From Saccharicrinis aurantiacus (GTDB lineage Bacteria > Bacteroidota > Bacteroidia > Bacteroidales > Marinilabiliaceae), in assembly GCF_001660705.2 (NCBI RefSeq), contig NZ_LYBV02000035.1, positions 62,001 through 126,000 of the forward strand: a stretch of DNA of 64,000 nucleotides, given 5' to 3'. The notes under the pieces are model-generated. The model worked only from the letters and a program-made list of their open reading frames with translations. It was not told the DNA's origin and searched no databases. Position numbers and translations under genes: made by a program. Each line of letters opens with the position of its first letter. Position 1 is the first letter of the stretch. Below, piece after piece: positions 16,680-24,879 of this stretch.

Positions 16680-16730
16680 GCTCTAAATTCTGGCATTTTA
16701 AAAATATTGAAAGTATTAAATACAATATAA

Positions 16731-17639
16731 ATGAAGGATTTAAGTTTAGTTTCTATCAACGACTTCTCGAAAGAGGAAATTTTAAAAGTCGTAGAATTAG
16801 CAGCTCGTTTTGAAAAAGAACCTAATCAGGATTTATTAAAAGGAAAGGTTGTGGCTAGTTTATTTTTTGAGCCATCAACACGTACACGTCTTAGCTTTGA
16901 AACTGCTATAAACCGCTTAGGTGGCAGGGTTATTGGTTTTAGTGATGCTTCGTCTTCATCAACTACAAAAGGAGAAACGCTTAACGATACCATAAAAATG
17001 GTAAGTAACTATGCTGATTTAATTGTTATGCGTCATCCATTAGAAGGAAGTGCGCGATATGCCTCAGAGCAATCTTCAGTGCCTATTATTAATGCAGGTG
17101 ATGGAGCCAATCAGCACCCAACACAAACGCTTTTGGATTTGTATTCTATTCAAAAAACGCAAGGTACATTAGAGGATTTAAATATTTTTATGGTAGGTGA
17201 TTTAAAGTATGGTCGAACCGTTCATTCCTTGCTGCAAGCCATGTCGCACTTTAATCCTAAATTTAATTTTATTGCACCCGATGAATTAAAAATGCCTGAT
17301 GAGTATAAAATTTGGCTCGACTCAAAGGGAATTCCCTACTACGAACATTCTGAATTTACGGATATCATCTCCAAGGCAGATATATTATATATGACTAGAG
17401 TTCAACAAGAGCGCTTTGTTGATCCAATGGAATATGAGAAGGTGAAAAATATCTATATCCTTAGAAATTCGATGCTTGATAATACTAAAGATAACTTGCG
17501 AATTCTTCATCCACTGCCTCGTGTTAACGAGATAAATACGGATGTAGATAGTAATCCGAAAGCATATTATTTTGAGCAAGCAGAGAATGGTGTTTACGCA
17601 CGTATGGCAATTATTGCTTCTATTTTAGGTTTGGTATAA
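16731..17639 (+). CDS. pyrB: Aspartate carbamoyltransferase, catalytic chain
   Basis: A 302-residue enzyme of the pyrimidine pathway that joins carbamoyl phosphate and L-aspartate to N-carbamoyl-L-aspartate in the cytoplasm. The carbamoyl-phosphate site Ser49-Thr-Arg-Thr-Arg53 ([12 protein letters not shown]) is present, followed by KGETLNDT, the segment [47 protein letters not shown] and [10 protein letters not shown]. The length is that of E. coli PyrB (about 310). The regulatory-chain gene follows after 13 bp, so the holoenzyme is of the allosteric pyrBI type. An attenuator lies upstream. Confidence 0.97.
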   Translation: MKDLSLVSINDFSKEEILKVVELAARFEKEPNQDLLKGKVVASLFFEPSTRTRLSFETAINRLGGRVIGFSDASSSSTTKGETLNDTIKMVSNYADLIVMRHPLEGSARYASEQSSVPIINAGDGANQHPTQTLLDLYSIQKTQGTLEDLNIFMVGDLKYGRTVHSLLQAMSHFNPKFNFIAPDELKMPDEYKIWLDSKGIPYYEHSEFTDIISKADILYMTRVQQERFVDPMEYEKVKNIYILRNSMLDNTKDNLRILHPLPRVNEINTDVDSNPKAYYFEQAENGVYARMAIIASILGLV

Positions 17640-17652
17640 CAGTTAAAATTTA

Positions 17653-18114
17653 ATGATGAGCACAAAGAAAGAATTAAGCGTAAGCGCAATACAAGAGGGA
17701 ACTGTAATTGATCATATTCCTGCTGAATACCTTTTTAAAGTGATTCGCATACTAGGTTTAGATAACTGTAGTAACCTGATTACTTTTGGAACGAACCTGG
17801 GAAGTAGCAAGTTTGGAAAAAAAGCTATTATTAAGGTTGCAGATAAGTTTTTTAAGGATGATGAGATTAATAAAATTGCTCTTGTTGCAAAAGAGGCTCG
17901 GCTAAATATAATTAAGGATTATGAGGTAGTTGAAAAAAAGCTAGTTCATATCGAATCTGAGATTATTGGTATTGCACGTTGTTTTAATCCTAAATGCATC
18001 ACAAATAACCAAGAGGTAACTACACGATTATTGTTGGTTGAAAAAGAACCTTTGGCTTATAAATGCCATTATTGCGAAAAAATTACCACTGAAGAACATC
18101 TGGAAATCATATAA
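17653..18114 (+). CDS. pyrI: Aspartate carbamoyltransferase, regulatory chain
   Basis: A 153-residue allosteric subunit that binds nucleotides (CTP/UTP inhibition, ATP activation in E. coli) and holds the catalytic trimers together. The N-terminal nucleotide-binding domain covers about residues 6-100 (VIDHIPAEYLFKVIRILGL, GSSKFGKKAIIKV). The C-terminal zinc domain shows the four cysteines Cys110, Cys115, Cys138 and Cys141 in CFNPKC and CHYC. It is coupled to pyrB with a 13-bp gap. ATG codons at 17653 and 17656 are both possible starts. Confidence 0.96.
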   Translation: MMSTKKELSVSAIQEGTVIDHIPAEYLFKVIRILGLDNCSNLITFGTNLGSSKFGKKAIIKVADKFFKDDEINKIALVAKEARLNIIKDYEVVEKKLVHIESEIIGIARCFNPKCITNNQEVTTRLLLVEKEPLAYKCHYCEKITTEEHLEII

Positions 18115-18137
18115 GATCCGAACAAGAAATACATTGT

Positions 18138-18171
18138 AACTCCCATGATATTTATTATTGTGGGAGTTTTT
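18138..18171 (+). terminator. Terminator of the pyrBI operon
   Basis: AACTCCCAT pairs with GTGGGAGTT around an AT-rich loop and is followed by TTT. Confidence 0.8.
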
Positions 18172-18172
18172 G

Positions 18173-18203
18173 TTGATACTAAAATTTCCCTGTACTATTT
18201 TTG
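18173..18203 (+). promoter_or_regulatory. Bacteroidota-type promoter of the flavin reductase gene
   Basis: TTG at 18173 is followed after 20 nt by TATTTTTG (18196-18203), a full match to TAnnTTTG. The ATG lies 23 bp downstream. Confidence 0.65.
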
Positions 18204-18226
18204 CAGCGCATTAAACACAAGTAAAT

Positions 18227-18814
18227 ATGGCTAAAGTTGATTGGCGACCTGGGAACATGGTTTACCCATTGCCCGCAGTAATGGTAACTGTAGGTGATAA
18301 ACCCGAGAATTATAACATTATAACAATTGCTTGGACAGGGACCATCTGTTCCGATCCAGCTATGTGTTATATTTCAGTGAGAAAAGCCCGTCACTCTCAT
18401 GCAATTCTAATGGAAACTAAAGAGTTTGTAATTAATTTAACCACTAAAGATTTGGCTTATGCTACGGATTGGTGCGGTGTAAAATCAGGAAGGAAGTACG
18501 ATAAGTTTAAAGAAATGAAACTTACTGCAGGTAAGGCAAGCATTGTAAAAGCTCCAATTATTGAGGAATCACCCATTAGCCTTGAATGTAAAGTAACTCA
18601 AGTTATTGAATTGGGAACGCATGATATGTTTATGGCCGAGATAGTTAATGTTAAAGCCGATGATAAATATCTTGATGATGAAACAGGTGCTTTTTCATTG
18701 GATAGCGCAAACCCTATTTGCTATTCCCATGGGCACTATTTCGAGGTGGGGGATAAGTTGGGAAAATTTGGTTTCTCAGTTCAAAAAAAGAAGAAGAAAA
18801 AAACAAAGAAATAA
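18227..18814 (+). CDS. Flavin reductase-like (FMN-binding) protein
   Basis: A 195-residue cytoplasmic protein with the split-barrel fold of the flavin reductase-like family. The N-terminal segment PAVMVTVGDKPENYNIITIAWTGTICSDPAMCYISVRKARHSHAI shows the FMN-contacting region; FVINLTTKDL and the Gly-Arg-Lys-Tyr-Asp-Lys-Phe segment follow, and HGHYFEVGDKLG ends the fold. Members bind FMN and reduce free flavin or act on small substrates with NAD(P)H. The C-terminal lysine run (QKKKKKKTKK) is unusual. It is a single gene with its own promoter. Confidence 0.88.
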   Translation: MAKVDWRPGNMVYPLPAVMVTVGDKPENYNIITIAWTGTICSDPAMCYISVRKARHSHAILMETKEFVINLTTKDLAYATDWCGVKSGRKYDKFKEMKLTAGKASIVKAPIIEESPISLECKVTQVIELGTHDMFMAEIVNVKADDKYLDDETGAFSLDSANPICYSHGHYFEVGDKLGKFGFSVQKKKKKKTKK

Positions 18815-18924
18815 GCTGCTATTGCTCAGTAAAATATAAATACTCTATTTATGTTGTACTACCAGTAGAATAGATCATAGCAAAGAATTGTTGCATTGAA
18901 AAGAATAATGTAGTTTTGCAAGCG

Positions 18925-19085
18925 AAAAGATAATAGGTAATGATTGAAAAATCTAGGGAATCCTGTGACTGTAAAAACAGAATTCAGGAACTGTACCCGC
19001 AGCCGTAATCAACCAAGTATGGCGAGCGTTAACCACTGATATATCGGGAAGGTGCTCATAAATGAAAGTCGGAAAACCTGCTATT
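18925..19085 (+). ncRNA. Cobalamin riboswitch
   Basis: Conserved blocks of the B12 riboswitch appear in order: GGGAATCCTGTGACTG, then AACTGTACCCGCAGCCGTAA (18989-19008), TTAACCACTG (19029-19038), CGGGAAGGTG (19045-19054) and AGTCGGAAAACCTGC (19067-19081). Adenosylcobalamin binding should repress the following genes. CACCTTTCGGG at 19100 can pair with the CGGGAAGGTG block, a possible expression platform. The next gene starts 38 bp downstream and encodes a B12-type binding protein, in agreement. Confidence 0.92.
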
Positions 19086-19123
19086 ATCAGCATTCATTCA
19101 CCTTTCGGGAAATAGAAGAAATA

Positions 19124-20257
19124 ATGAGTAAAAGTATTTTAGTATTAGTGATTTTTAGTGCCTTATTATCCTGCACTAACTCCTCAAAAAAAACAAATAG
19201 TAGCACAGTTGATGTTGAGCCAGACTCAGTATACGTGCCTACTTATGCAAAGCAGTTTGTAATAAAGTATTTTCAGGATTACAAAATTGTTGAGGTAAAT
19301 GACCCATGGGACGATGCTGCTCCGAAGCATCAAATTGTTTTATCCTCCTCCTCTGAATATCTGAAGAAAAATATAGATGCCATCCAGGTACCCTTAAAGC
19401 GATGGGTTGCTGTTGCATCAACTCAAATTAGTTATGCCGATAAAATTGAGGGGGCTATGGATGCACTTGTGGGCATGGCCGAACCTCAATATGTTAGTAA
19501 TCCTACAGTAGTAAACGGATTAAAGACCGGTGCAGTACGTAATATAGGCACCGCCTTTGCGCCTGATTTAGAGTTACTCATTGATATTGATCCAAATGTT
19601 ATGATGATTTCTCCTTTTAAGGAGGATTTTTACGGTCCAATCCGACAGGCAGGAATTAAGCTGGCGATGAATAGCAGTTATCTCGAAAATACACCGCTTG
19701 GTAGAGTAGAGTGGTTGGTATATGTTGCTGCCTTCTTTAATAAGGAACAAGAAGCAATTGATGAGGTACATAATATTGCACAACGTTATAATAATGTAAA
19801 GTCATTAACCCAAGAATTGACCGATAAACCAACGGTTGTAAGTGGTAAAATATACCAAGGGGTTTGGTATGCAGCAGCAGCGCAAAGTTACAATGCAAAT
19901 TATTATGCTGATGCAGGTGCAGATTATATTTTTAAGGATAGGCCGGGTACTGGTTCTTTAAGTTACGATTTCGAAACCGTTTATAATTCAGGGGCAGAGG
20001 CCGATTATTGGGTGTTGTTGGTAAATTACAACGGAAATTACTCTTATGAAGCCTTAACAGATGAAGATGTTCGTTATAAAGATTTTGATGCCTTCAAGAA
20101 TAGGAAGGTATTTTTCTCAAATACGAGTAAATCACTTTTTTATGAAAAGGGGTTGCTAGAGCCCGATGTTGTTTTAAGTGATATGGTTAAAGTTTTTCAC
20201 CCTAATTTATTACCTAATTATATGCCACGTTATTATAAAATGATGACTAAAGAGTAA
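19124..20257 (+). CDS. btuF: Vitamin B12 ABC transporter substrate-binding lipoprotein
   Basis: A 377-residue lipoprotein counted from ATG 19124; the reading frame is open further upstream, but that part overlaps the riboswitch. The signal MSKSILVLVIFSALLSC has a lipobox at Cys17. The body is a BtuF/FhuD-type helical-backbone binding protein: PLKRWVAVASTQISYADKI, EPQYVSNPTVVNGLKTGAVRNIG, and PDLELLIDIDPNVMMISPF. It is longer than E. coli BtuF (about 266) but of usual size for the Bacteroidota group. It should deliver cobalamin or a cobinamide to BtuCD. It lies 1 bp from btuC under riboswitch control. The B12 assignment rests mainly on the riboswitch. Confidence 0.88.
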   Translation: MSKSILVLVIFSALLSCTNSSKKTNSSTVDVEPDSVYVPTYAKQFVIKYFQDYKIVEVNDPWDDAAPKHQIVLSSSSEYLKKNIDAIQVPLKRWVAVASTQISYADKIEGAMDALVGMAEPQYVSNPTVVNGLKTGAVRNIGTAFAPDLELLIDIDPNVMMISPFKEDFYGPIRQAGIKLAMNSSYLENTPLGRVEWLVYVAAFFNKEQEAIDEVHNIAQRYNNVKSLTQELTDKPTVVSGKIYQGVWYAAAAQSYNANYYADAGADYIFKDRPGTGSLSYDFETVYNSGAEADYWVLLVNYNGNYSYEALTDEDVRYKDFDAFKNRKVFFSNTSKSLFYEKGLLEPDVVLSDMVKVFHPNLLPNYMPRYYKMMTKE

Positions 20258-20258
20258 T

Positions 20259-21305
20259 ATGCAAGCTATTGATACAAAAAATAAAAAGAGTGTAATTTTT
20301 GGCTTGTTACTATTTCTGTTGCTGGCTTTATTTGTAATAAATATATCCTTGGGCTCAGTTTATATACCTGCCGAAAAAGTGCTTAAATGGCTAGTCGGTA
20401 TGGGCATTGAAAAAGAAAAATGGCACAATATATTATTTAATACACGTTTACCACAGTCGTTAACCGCAGCCTTTGCAGGAGCAGGTTTAGCAGTAGGTGG
20501 ACTGCAAATGCAAACCTTATTCAGAAATCCTTTGGCAGGTCCTTCTATACTTGGTATTAGTGCGGGTGCGGGTTTAGGTGTTGCTGTAGTTGTACTATTG
20601 ATGGGTGCCATAAACGGAACGGCTTTGAGTGCATTCGGCGTATTCGGATCAGTAACAGTAACAATGGCAGCATTTGTTGGCGCAATGGTAATTTTGTTTA
20701 TGGTTTTGTTTTTAGCTCGAAAGCTAAAAAATAATGCCATGTTACTTATTGTGGGTATTATGGTTGGATATGCTTCGAATGCCTTAGTTGGTTTAATGCA
20801 ATTTTTTAGTACCAAGGATGACATACAAGCATATGTAGTATGGGGATTAGGCTCATTCGGAAATGTATCATGGGAAAAACATCAGGTTTTTATACCCGTA
20901 ATCACACTTAGCTTGTTGGCATCTCTGTTTCTAATTAAGCCACTAAATATATATTTACTAGGCGAGAACTATGCCGCCAATTTGGGTCTCAATGTTAAGC
21001 GCTCGCGTTTGCATATTCTCATTGTTGTAGGCATGCTTACTGCTACTATTACTGCATTTTGTGGGCCTGTTGCTTTTTTGGGTTTGGCTGTGCCGCATAT
21101 GACAAAAAACTTGTTTAAAACTGCTGATCACTCTGTTTTAGTACCTGCGGTTATGATTTTTGGAGCGGCTTTAGCTTTATTATGCAATGTTATTGCTCGC
21201 CTGCCAGGTTTCGACGGAACCCTCCCAATAAATGCAGTAACCTCGTTAATTGGTGCGCCTATCGTGGTTTCTGTAATACTCCGTAGACGAAGATTAGTTG
21301 ATTAA
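20259..21305 (+). CDS. btuC: Vitamin B12 ABC transporter permease
   Basis: A 348-residue inner-membrane permease of the FecCD/BtuC family with about ten transmembrane helices. Family landmarks are RLPQSLTAAFAGAGLAVGGLQMQTLFRNPLAGPSILG (about 63-100), where GLQMQTLFRNPLA is the family signature, then LVGLMQFFSTKDDIQAYVVWGLGSF, and GPVAFLGLAVPHMTKNLFKT, the loop that contacts the ATPase. Two subunits form the pathway with BtuD. The ATG follows the btuF stop by one base, and btuD begins about 12 bp after its stop. Confidence 0.93.
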   Translation: MQAIDTKNKKSVIFGLLLFLLLALFVINISLGSVYIPAEKVLKWLVGMGIEKEKWHNILFNTRLPQSLTAAFAGAGLAVGGLQMQTLFRNPLAGPSILGISAGAGLGVAVVVLLMGAINGTALSAFGVFGSVTVTMAAFVGAMVILFMVLFLARKLKNNAMLLIVGIMVGYASNALVGLMQFFSTKDDIQAYVVWGLGSFGNVSWEKHQVFIPVITLSLLASLFLIKPLNIYLLGENYAANLGLNVKRSRLHILIVVGMLTATITAFCGPVAFLGLAVPHMTKNLFKTADHSVLVPAVMIFGAALALLCNVIARLPGFDGTLPINAVTSLIGAPIVVSVILRRRRLVD

Positions 21306-21317
21306 TTTTAGAAAGTG

Positions 21318-22319
21318 ATGAATAAAACTACAAAGCAGCAATTACTTTCATTAGTAAACCTATCGGTTGGGTACTCTAAAGATGATGCACTTCATTCTGA
21401 TATTAATGTATCTGTAAATGCCGGAGAATTTACTTGTTTGTTAGGCCCTAATGGGGCAGGAAAATCAACATTGATTAAAACCATATCGGGTTTTTTACCT
21501 AAGGTAGAGGGGGAGGTTTGGTTTGGAAAAGAGCGTATTGAAAATTTAAATGAACAGAAGAAAGCAAAGTTGGTAAGTGTTGTTCTTACTGAGCGAATTT
21601 CAGTTCCTAACTTAACGGTTTTTGAATTGGTAGGTTTAGGGCGAACTCCTTATACAGGATTCTTTGGAAAGCTTACCGATACGGATGTACAAAAGGTTTA
21701 TGATGCAATAAAAGCCGTTGGCTTAGCTAAATTTGCGCATAAGAGTATTGATAAGATGAGCGATGGCGAAAGGCAAAAGGCAATGATTGCGAAAGCCTTG
21801 GTTCAAGAAACGCCTTTTATTATTCTTGATGAGCCAACAGCTTTTCTCGATTTTCCTGCAAAAATAGAAATCATGCAATTGCTCTTACAATTATCCCGAG
21901 ACCATAATAGAGGCATCTTATTGAGTACGCATGATTTGGAGATGGCTTTACAAATTGCAGATAAAATTTGGCTTATTGGCCCTGATAGGAAACTAACAGA
22001 GGGTGTACCTGAGGATTTAGTGCTTTCCAACGATTTTAATGATTTCTTTGAACGTGATGGAATTCATTTTGATAAGCATGCAGGTAATTTTAAATTTCAT
22101 AAATCAGTACAAAAACCAATTCAAATTGTAGGTGAGGGCATTGAGCGATGCTGGTTAGAAAAGGCGCTCAATAGAATTGGCTACATAGATTCTAATGAAT
22201 CAAATGATTTAAAAGTAGAATTACGTAAAGACGACAATGCAGAGATAGAGTATCAATTAACAAAAACTGGTTTATCCCAAAATCATCAAAGTATTCAGTC
22301 CTTAATTGAACAATTATAA
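21318..22319 (+). CDS. btuD: Vitamin B12 ABC transporter ATP-binding protein
   Basis: A 333-residue ATPase from ATG 21318; a GTG directly before it is the alternative. Walker A GPNGAGKST lies at about residues 44-52, the signature MSDGERQ at about 145, Walker B IILDEPTAFLDF at about 168, and the switch histidine in LLSTHDLE. The usual BtuD/FecE length is about 250 residues. The extra 80 residues after position 255 (KPIQIVGEGIERCWLEKALNRIGY onward) form a small alpha/beta tail common in Bacteroidota homologues, of unknown role. It is the third gene of btuFCD. Confidence 0.92.
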   Translation: MNKTTKQQLLSLVNLSVGYSKDDALHSDINVSVNAGEFTCLLGPNGAGKSTLIKTISGFLPKVEGEVWFGKERIENLNEQKKAKLVSVVLTERISVPNLTVFELVGLGRTPYTGFFGKLTDTDVQKVYDAIKAVGLAKFAHKSIDKMSDGERQKAMIAKALVQETPFIILDEPTAFLDFPAKIEIMQLLLQLSRDHNRGILLSTHDLEMALQIADKIWLIGPDRKLTEGVPEDLVLSNDFNDFFERDGIHFDKHAGNFKFHKSVQKPIQIVGEGIERCWLEKALNRIGYIDSNESNDLKVELRKDDNAEIEYQLTKTGLSQNHQSIQSLIEQL

Positions 22320-22428
22320 AGCTCAAAAGGACTTTCATTTAATACTTTGTAATATTCCTGACCAGGTAATTATTTACTTGTTCAAAGTTGATGAATTGAT
22401 CCATTCTAGATCCACTATCAAGCAATGA

Positions 22429-22863
22429 TTAATAAAACTCAACCAATGTTACATCGAAAATAACAACCGCATAAGGCCCAATTCTTCCACCAGATCCTTT
22501 TTTACCCCAGCCTAACTCAGGCGGCACAAAAAAACGATGGCGCGAACCCACATTCATCATCATTAAACCCTCTTGGTAGCCTTCAATCACCTCGTTTAGT
22601 TTAAATTCCATTGTGGAATTTTCCTTATACGTATCATCTAACATTTTGCCACCTAGTAGCATGGCACGCTGATGAACGGTGACTATACTTTCGGCATCAG
22701 GTTTAGGTCCATCTCCCGTTTTTATTATTTCGTATTGTAAACCAGTATCGGTTTCAATTATATTTGCTTTTTTAAGATTCTGTTCTAAAAATTCTTCCGA
22801 TTTTTTTCTGTTTTGTCCAGCAGAACCTCCACTTGGTTTCTTTCCTTTTCCTCCTCTTGCCAT
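22429..22863 (-). CDS. FKBP-type peptidyl-prolyl cis-trans isomerase
   Basis: A 144-residue protein without a signal peptide. Residues 1-20 are basic and glycine-rich (ARGGKGKKPSGG). The FKBP domain covers about 35-144: TGLQYEIIKTGDGPKP, VTVHQRAMLLGGKMLDDTY, VIEGYQEGLMMMNVGSRHRFFVPPELGWG and AVVIFDVTLVEF. These are the drug- and proline-binding segments of the fold. It speeds proline isomerisation during folding, probably in the cytoplasm. It is a single gene. Confidence 0.92.
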   Translation of the reverse strand: MARGGKGKKPSGGSAGQNRKKSEEFLEQNLKKANIIETDTGLQYEIIKTGDGPKPDAESIVTVHQRAMLLGGKMLDDTYKENSTMEFKLNEVIEGYQEGLMMMNVGSRHRFFVPPELGWGKKGSGGRIGPYAVVIFDVTLVEFY

Positions 22864-23034
22864 TGTTTAAATTTAGGATAACAAAAATAGCAAATATCCT
22901 TAATCCTCAATTTTATTGTATTAGAATTTAATTGTTGTAGCAGGCATATTTTAATAGAACAATACGCCAACTATACCGTTTGGCTATTATAAATAAACAT
23001 TAAGGGTTAAGACTTAAAAAATAATTTAAATTTT

Positions 23035-23586
23035 ATGTTACAAGTAAATAAAACAATACTGTTACTGCTTATTCTATTCTTATCTATTGGAGGAATTTCA
23101 GCACAAAAATCTTTTTACGATTATACTGTAAAAACCCTTGAAGGGGAAGAGTATTCGCTATCACAACTTAAAGGGAAAAAAGTGTTGGTAGTAAATACAG
23201 CCTCAAAGTGCGGCTTAACTCCACAATATGAAGGGCTGCAAGCTTTGTACGAGAAGTATGGTGGTGATGATTTTGAAATCATCGGATTTCCGGCGAATAA
23301 TTTTATGAAACAAGAGCCCGGATCAGCAGAAGAAATTAGAGAGTTTTGTACACTTAACTATGGGGTTGATTTTACAATGATGTCAAAGATTTCGGTTAAA
23401 GGTGATGATATGGCCCCAGTATACAAATGGCTTACGCAAAAATCGTTAAATGGGGTAGAGGATAGCAATGTTAAATGGAATTTTCAGAAATATTTAATTG
23501 ATGAAGAAGGGCATTTAGTAAAGGTGATTTCGCCAAAAACTAAACCTGATTCGGATGAGATAATTGATTGGATAAAAAGTAATTAA
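23035..23586 (+). CDS. Glutathione peroxidase-family thiol peroxidase, exported
   Basis: A 183-residue enzyme that reduces peroxides, probably with thioredoxin as donor in bacteria. Residues 1-24 are a signal peptide ending ISAQ, so it acts in the periplasm. The peroxidatic cysteine is Cys59 in NTASKCGLTPQYEGLQ (a cysteine form, not selenocysteine). The Gln/Trp/Asn tetrad partners are present in GFPANNF and VKWNFQKYLID. A second Cys in EFCTLNYGVDF may be the resolving cysteine. The photolyase gene follows after 15 bp, suggesting a joint oxidative and light-stress operon. Confidence 0.92.
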   Translation: MLQVNKTILLLLILFLSIGGISAQKSFYDYTVKTLEGEEYSLSQLKGKKVLVVNTASKCGLTPQYEGLQALYEKYGGDDFEIIGFPANNFMKQEPGSAEEIREFCTLNYGVDFTMMSKISVKGDDMAPVYKWLTQKSLNGVEDSNVKWNFQKYLIDEEGHLVKVISPKTKPDSDEIIDWIKSN

Positions 23587-23601
23587 AAAAATATTATTGT
23601 A

Positions 23602-24879
23602 ATGAAGCATTCTTTCTTTTGGTTTAGACGTGATTTACGCTTAGAAGATAATACTGCATTGTATTCTGCTCTTGCCGAAAAAAAGAATGTAATCACGGTT
23701 TTTATTTTCGATGACGCTATTTTGAATGAATTGCCCCGAGATGATTCGCGAGTTACTTTTATCTATAATAATTTAAAGAAGATACATCAGCAACTAAAAA
23801 AATACAATTCCTCATTATTAGTATTAAAAGGCGATGTACACAAAGTTTGGGAATCGCTGCTTAACGAATATGACGTAGATTCGATCTATTATAATAAAGA
23901 TTACGAACCGTATGCCATTGATAGAGATTTAAACCTCTACTCCCTTGCCTTAAGTAAAGGAGTAGATGTTTTTCCTTTTAAAGATCATGTTATATTTGAA
24001 AAATATGAGATTGTAAAGGCTGATGGAAATCCTTATACTGTTTATACTCCCTATAAGAATAAATGGCTTTCGGAATATAACGGTGTTCGCATTTTGCCTA
24101 ATATTCAGTTCGATAATTTCTGCCCAGTTTCGTTTCCTTTCCCTCTTATTGAGGATATTGGATTTAAAATATCCAGAATTTGTGTTGAAGATTATAACAT
24201 TAATGCATTAGATAACTATGCAATTCATCGCGATTATCCGATTCTGAATGCCACAAGTAAGCTAGGTGTGCACCTCCGTTTTGGTACAATAAGTATTAGG
24301 CAAGTGTTAAATCAGATACCCACTGATAATGAGGTTTTTATTAGTGAGTTAATTTGGCGCGAATTCTTTATTCAAGTTCTATTTCATCATCCGAATATTG
24401 TACATCATAATTTTAGAAGAAAGTATGATGGTATAACATGGCTAAATGAGACTAATGATTTTGAACGTTGGCAATTAGGATTAACTGGTTACCCGTTAGT
24501 CGACGCAGGTATGCGAGAGCTTAATGCAACAGGTTATATGCACAATAGAGTAAGGATGGTAACTGCCGGCTTTTTGTGTAAACATCTTTTAATTGATTGG
24601 AAATGGGGAGAGGCTTATTTTGCGCAAAAACTACTAGATTATGAGTTGGCTTCAAATAATGGTAATTGGCAATGGGCTGCAGGAACCGGTTGTGATGCTG
24701 CACCTTATTTCAGGGTTTTTAACCCCGAGACTCAATTGAAGAAGTTCGATAAGGATTTAGAGTATGTTAAGAAATGGGTTCCTGAGCTAGGAACAGACAA
24801 ATACCCAAAGCCTATAATAGAACATTCGTTTGCAAGAAAAAGAGCTATTGAGAAGTATAAAAAGGAGCTGTTGTGCTAG
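23602..24879 (+). CDS. Deoxyribodipyrimidine photolyase
   Basis: A 425-residue FAD flavoprotein that repairs cyclobutane pyrimidine dimers in DNA using blue light. The N-terminal alpha/beta antenna domain opens HSFFWFRRDLRLEDNTALYSAL. The FAD-binding helical domain contains LGVHLRFGTISIRQV, ELIWREFFIQVLFHHPNIV, GYPLVDAGMRELNATGYMHNRVRMV, and WQWAAGTGCDAAPYFRVFNPETQ near the C-terminus. The length is slightly short of E. coli PhrB (472). A cryptochrome-type role cannot be excluded, but the NATGYMHNRVRM segment favours a class I CPD photolyase. The 3' end overlaps the convergent ABC gene by 4 bp. Confidence 0.93.
   Translation: MKHSFFWFRRDLRLEDNTALYSALAEKKNVITVFIFDDAILNELPRDDSRVTFIYNNLKKIHQQLKKYNSSLLVLKGDVHKVWESLLNEYDVDSIYYNKDYEPYAIDRDLNLYSLALSKGVDVFPFKDHVIFEKYEIVKADGNPYTVYTPYKNKWLSEYNGVRILPNIQFDNFCPVSFPFPLIEDIGFKISRICVEDYNINALDNYAIHRDYPILNATSKLGVHLRFGTISIRQVLNQIPTDNEVFISELIWREFFIQVLFHHPNIVHHNFRRKYDGITWLNETNDFERWQLGLTGYPLVDAGMRELNATGYMHNRVRMVTAGFLCKHLLIDWKWGEAYFAQKLLDYELASNNGNWQWAAGTGCDAAPYFRVFNPETQLKKFDKDLEYVKKWVPELGTDKYPKPIIEHSFARKRAIEKYKKELLC

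Noticed and set aside
20360-20824. 154-codon open frame opposite btuC
   Set aside because: Antisense shadow of a recognised permease gene, with no independent signal.
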